Shown one piece after another: positions 63,832-64,000 of a stretch of DNA of 64,000 bases. The notes beneath the pieces were generated by a model. It was not told the origin of the DNA and ran no database searches. It worked only from the letters and a program-made list of their open reading frames with translations. This DNA comes from Aestuariibius violaceus (GTDB lineage Bacteria; Pseudomonadota; Alphaproteobacteria; Rhodobacterales; Rhodobacteraceae). The DNA lies in the NCBI RefSeq assembly GCF_040779325.2, contig NZ_JBFONT020000001.1, forward strand, positions 744,001 through 808,000, given 5' to 3'. Both the position numbers and the translations under genes were made by a program. How positions within the stretch are numbered: the stretch's first letter is position 1; every line of letters starts with the position of its first letter.

Positions 63832-64000
63832 TTTCTGCCTCTCGTTTTTTGTTTTGGAAAAACGATAACGGATTCTCGCCGCTCAGGGAACGGCAAAGAC
63901 GGTTAAGAACCCGTTTCCATAGGCGAATTCCGGCACTGTGTGGCCGAGGTTCACACTCTGTTTCCCGGCGAATCGTGGGCCTTCCTTGGACTCTTGCCTA

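Overview
The window reads as a chromosomal segment of an alphaproteobacterium of the order Rhodobacterales (Roseobacter/Rhodobacter type). The DNA is GC-rich and genes are tightly packed, with many ATGA, GTGA or TGATG stop/start overlaps. Several clusters are typical of that group: gltB/gltD with accessory genes between them, lptE-holA next to leuS, dapC-ftsK-lolA, pmbA-phosphatase-DUF4170-waaA-lpxK, and a phn operon carrying fosX and a DUF1045 gene. I saw no rRNA, tRNA, insertion sequence, prophage or CRISPR array.

Layout. 1-11.7 kb: an IalB-type periplasmic protein, an MBL hydrolase, a drug/metabolite transporter, a subtilisin-like protease with a small partner protein, an App1-type phosphatase, a PQQ-type sugar dehydrogenase, a methyltransferase-TPR fusion, queG, a glutathione transferase, mtgA and a Kbp-like BON-LysM protein. 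11.7-21.5 kb (minus strand): gltD and gltB are separated by about 3.8 kb of small genes. These are two paralogous secreted proteins flanking a frameshifted membrane gene, two GFA proteins, a CpxP/ZraP-like protein, a 98-residue protein and two micro-ORFs. Nearly all of them are linked by overlapping stops and starts. 21.7-29.5 kb: uppP, then the lipid A/Kdo genes lpxK and waaA, DUF4170, a CysQ-like phosphatase, pmbA, DUF2125 and an HNH protein. 29.5-33.6 kb: a flavoprotein and a YjbH-YjbF exopolysaccharide pair.

33.6-43.3 kb: a C-P lyase (phosphonate) locus. PhnF is divergent from phnG-H-I, a histidine-phosphatase-like gene, phnJ, a NIPSNAP gene, fosX, an alpha/beta hydrolase, phnK-L-N, and phnM. 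A DUF1045 2H-phosphoesterase gene lies on the opposite strand between phnN and phnM. No phnCDE transporter or phnP is present in the window. The locus would activate, cleave and recycle alkylphosphonates to ribose phosphates; FosX would detoxify fosfomycin, itself a phosphonate.

43.3-64 kb: holA, lptE, leuS, a DUF3576 lipoprotein, a highly expressed-looking porin, a YggS protein, an L,D-transpeptidase, ribA, the CenR-like response regulator, xthA, a CnoX-like thioredoxin, a Lon-N domain protein, a Trm112-like protein, a UbiH-type hydroxylase, an amidase, dapC, ftsK, lolA, a DUF5946 protein and an SLT lipoprotein. Much of the window therefore concerns the envelope (lipid A, peptidoglycan, porin, lipoprotein sorting).

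No gene-free stretch exceeds 300 bases. The largest gaps are 22548-22817 (holds a phased GTCGG repeat array), 47909-48161 (porin upstream region, no clear promoter boxes seen), 21509-21746 (gltD/uppP divergent region with a palindrome), 4395-4631 (nothing seen) and 52373-52600 (terminator and possible small RNA).

The most unusual signals are two matching 44-bp arrays of four 11-bp GTCGG units, each between convergent genes; a one-base frameshift in the membrane gene inside the gltD-gltB interval; the micro-ORFs there; and the phnM/DUF1045 pair, whose start codons share a CATG.
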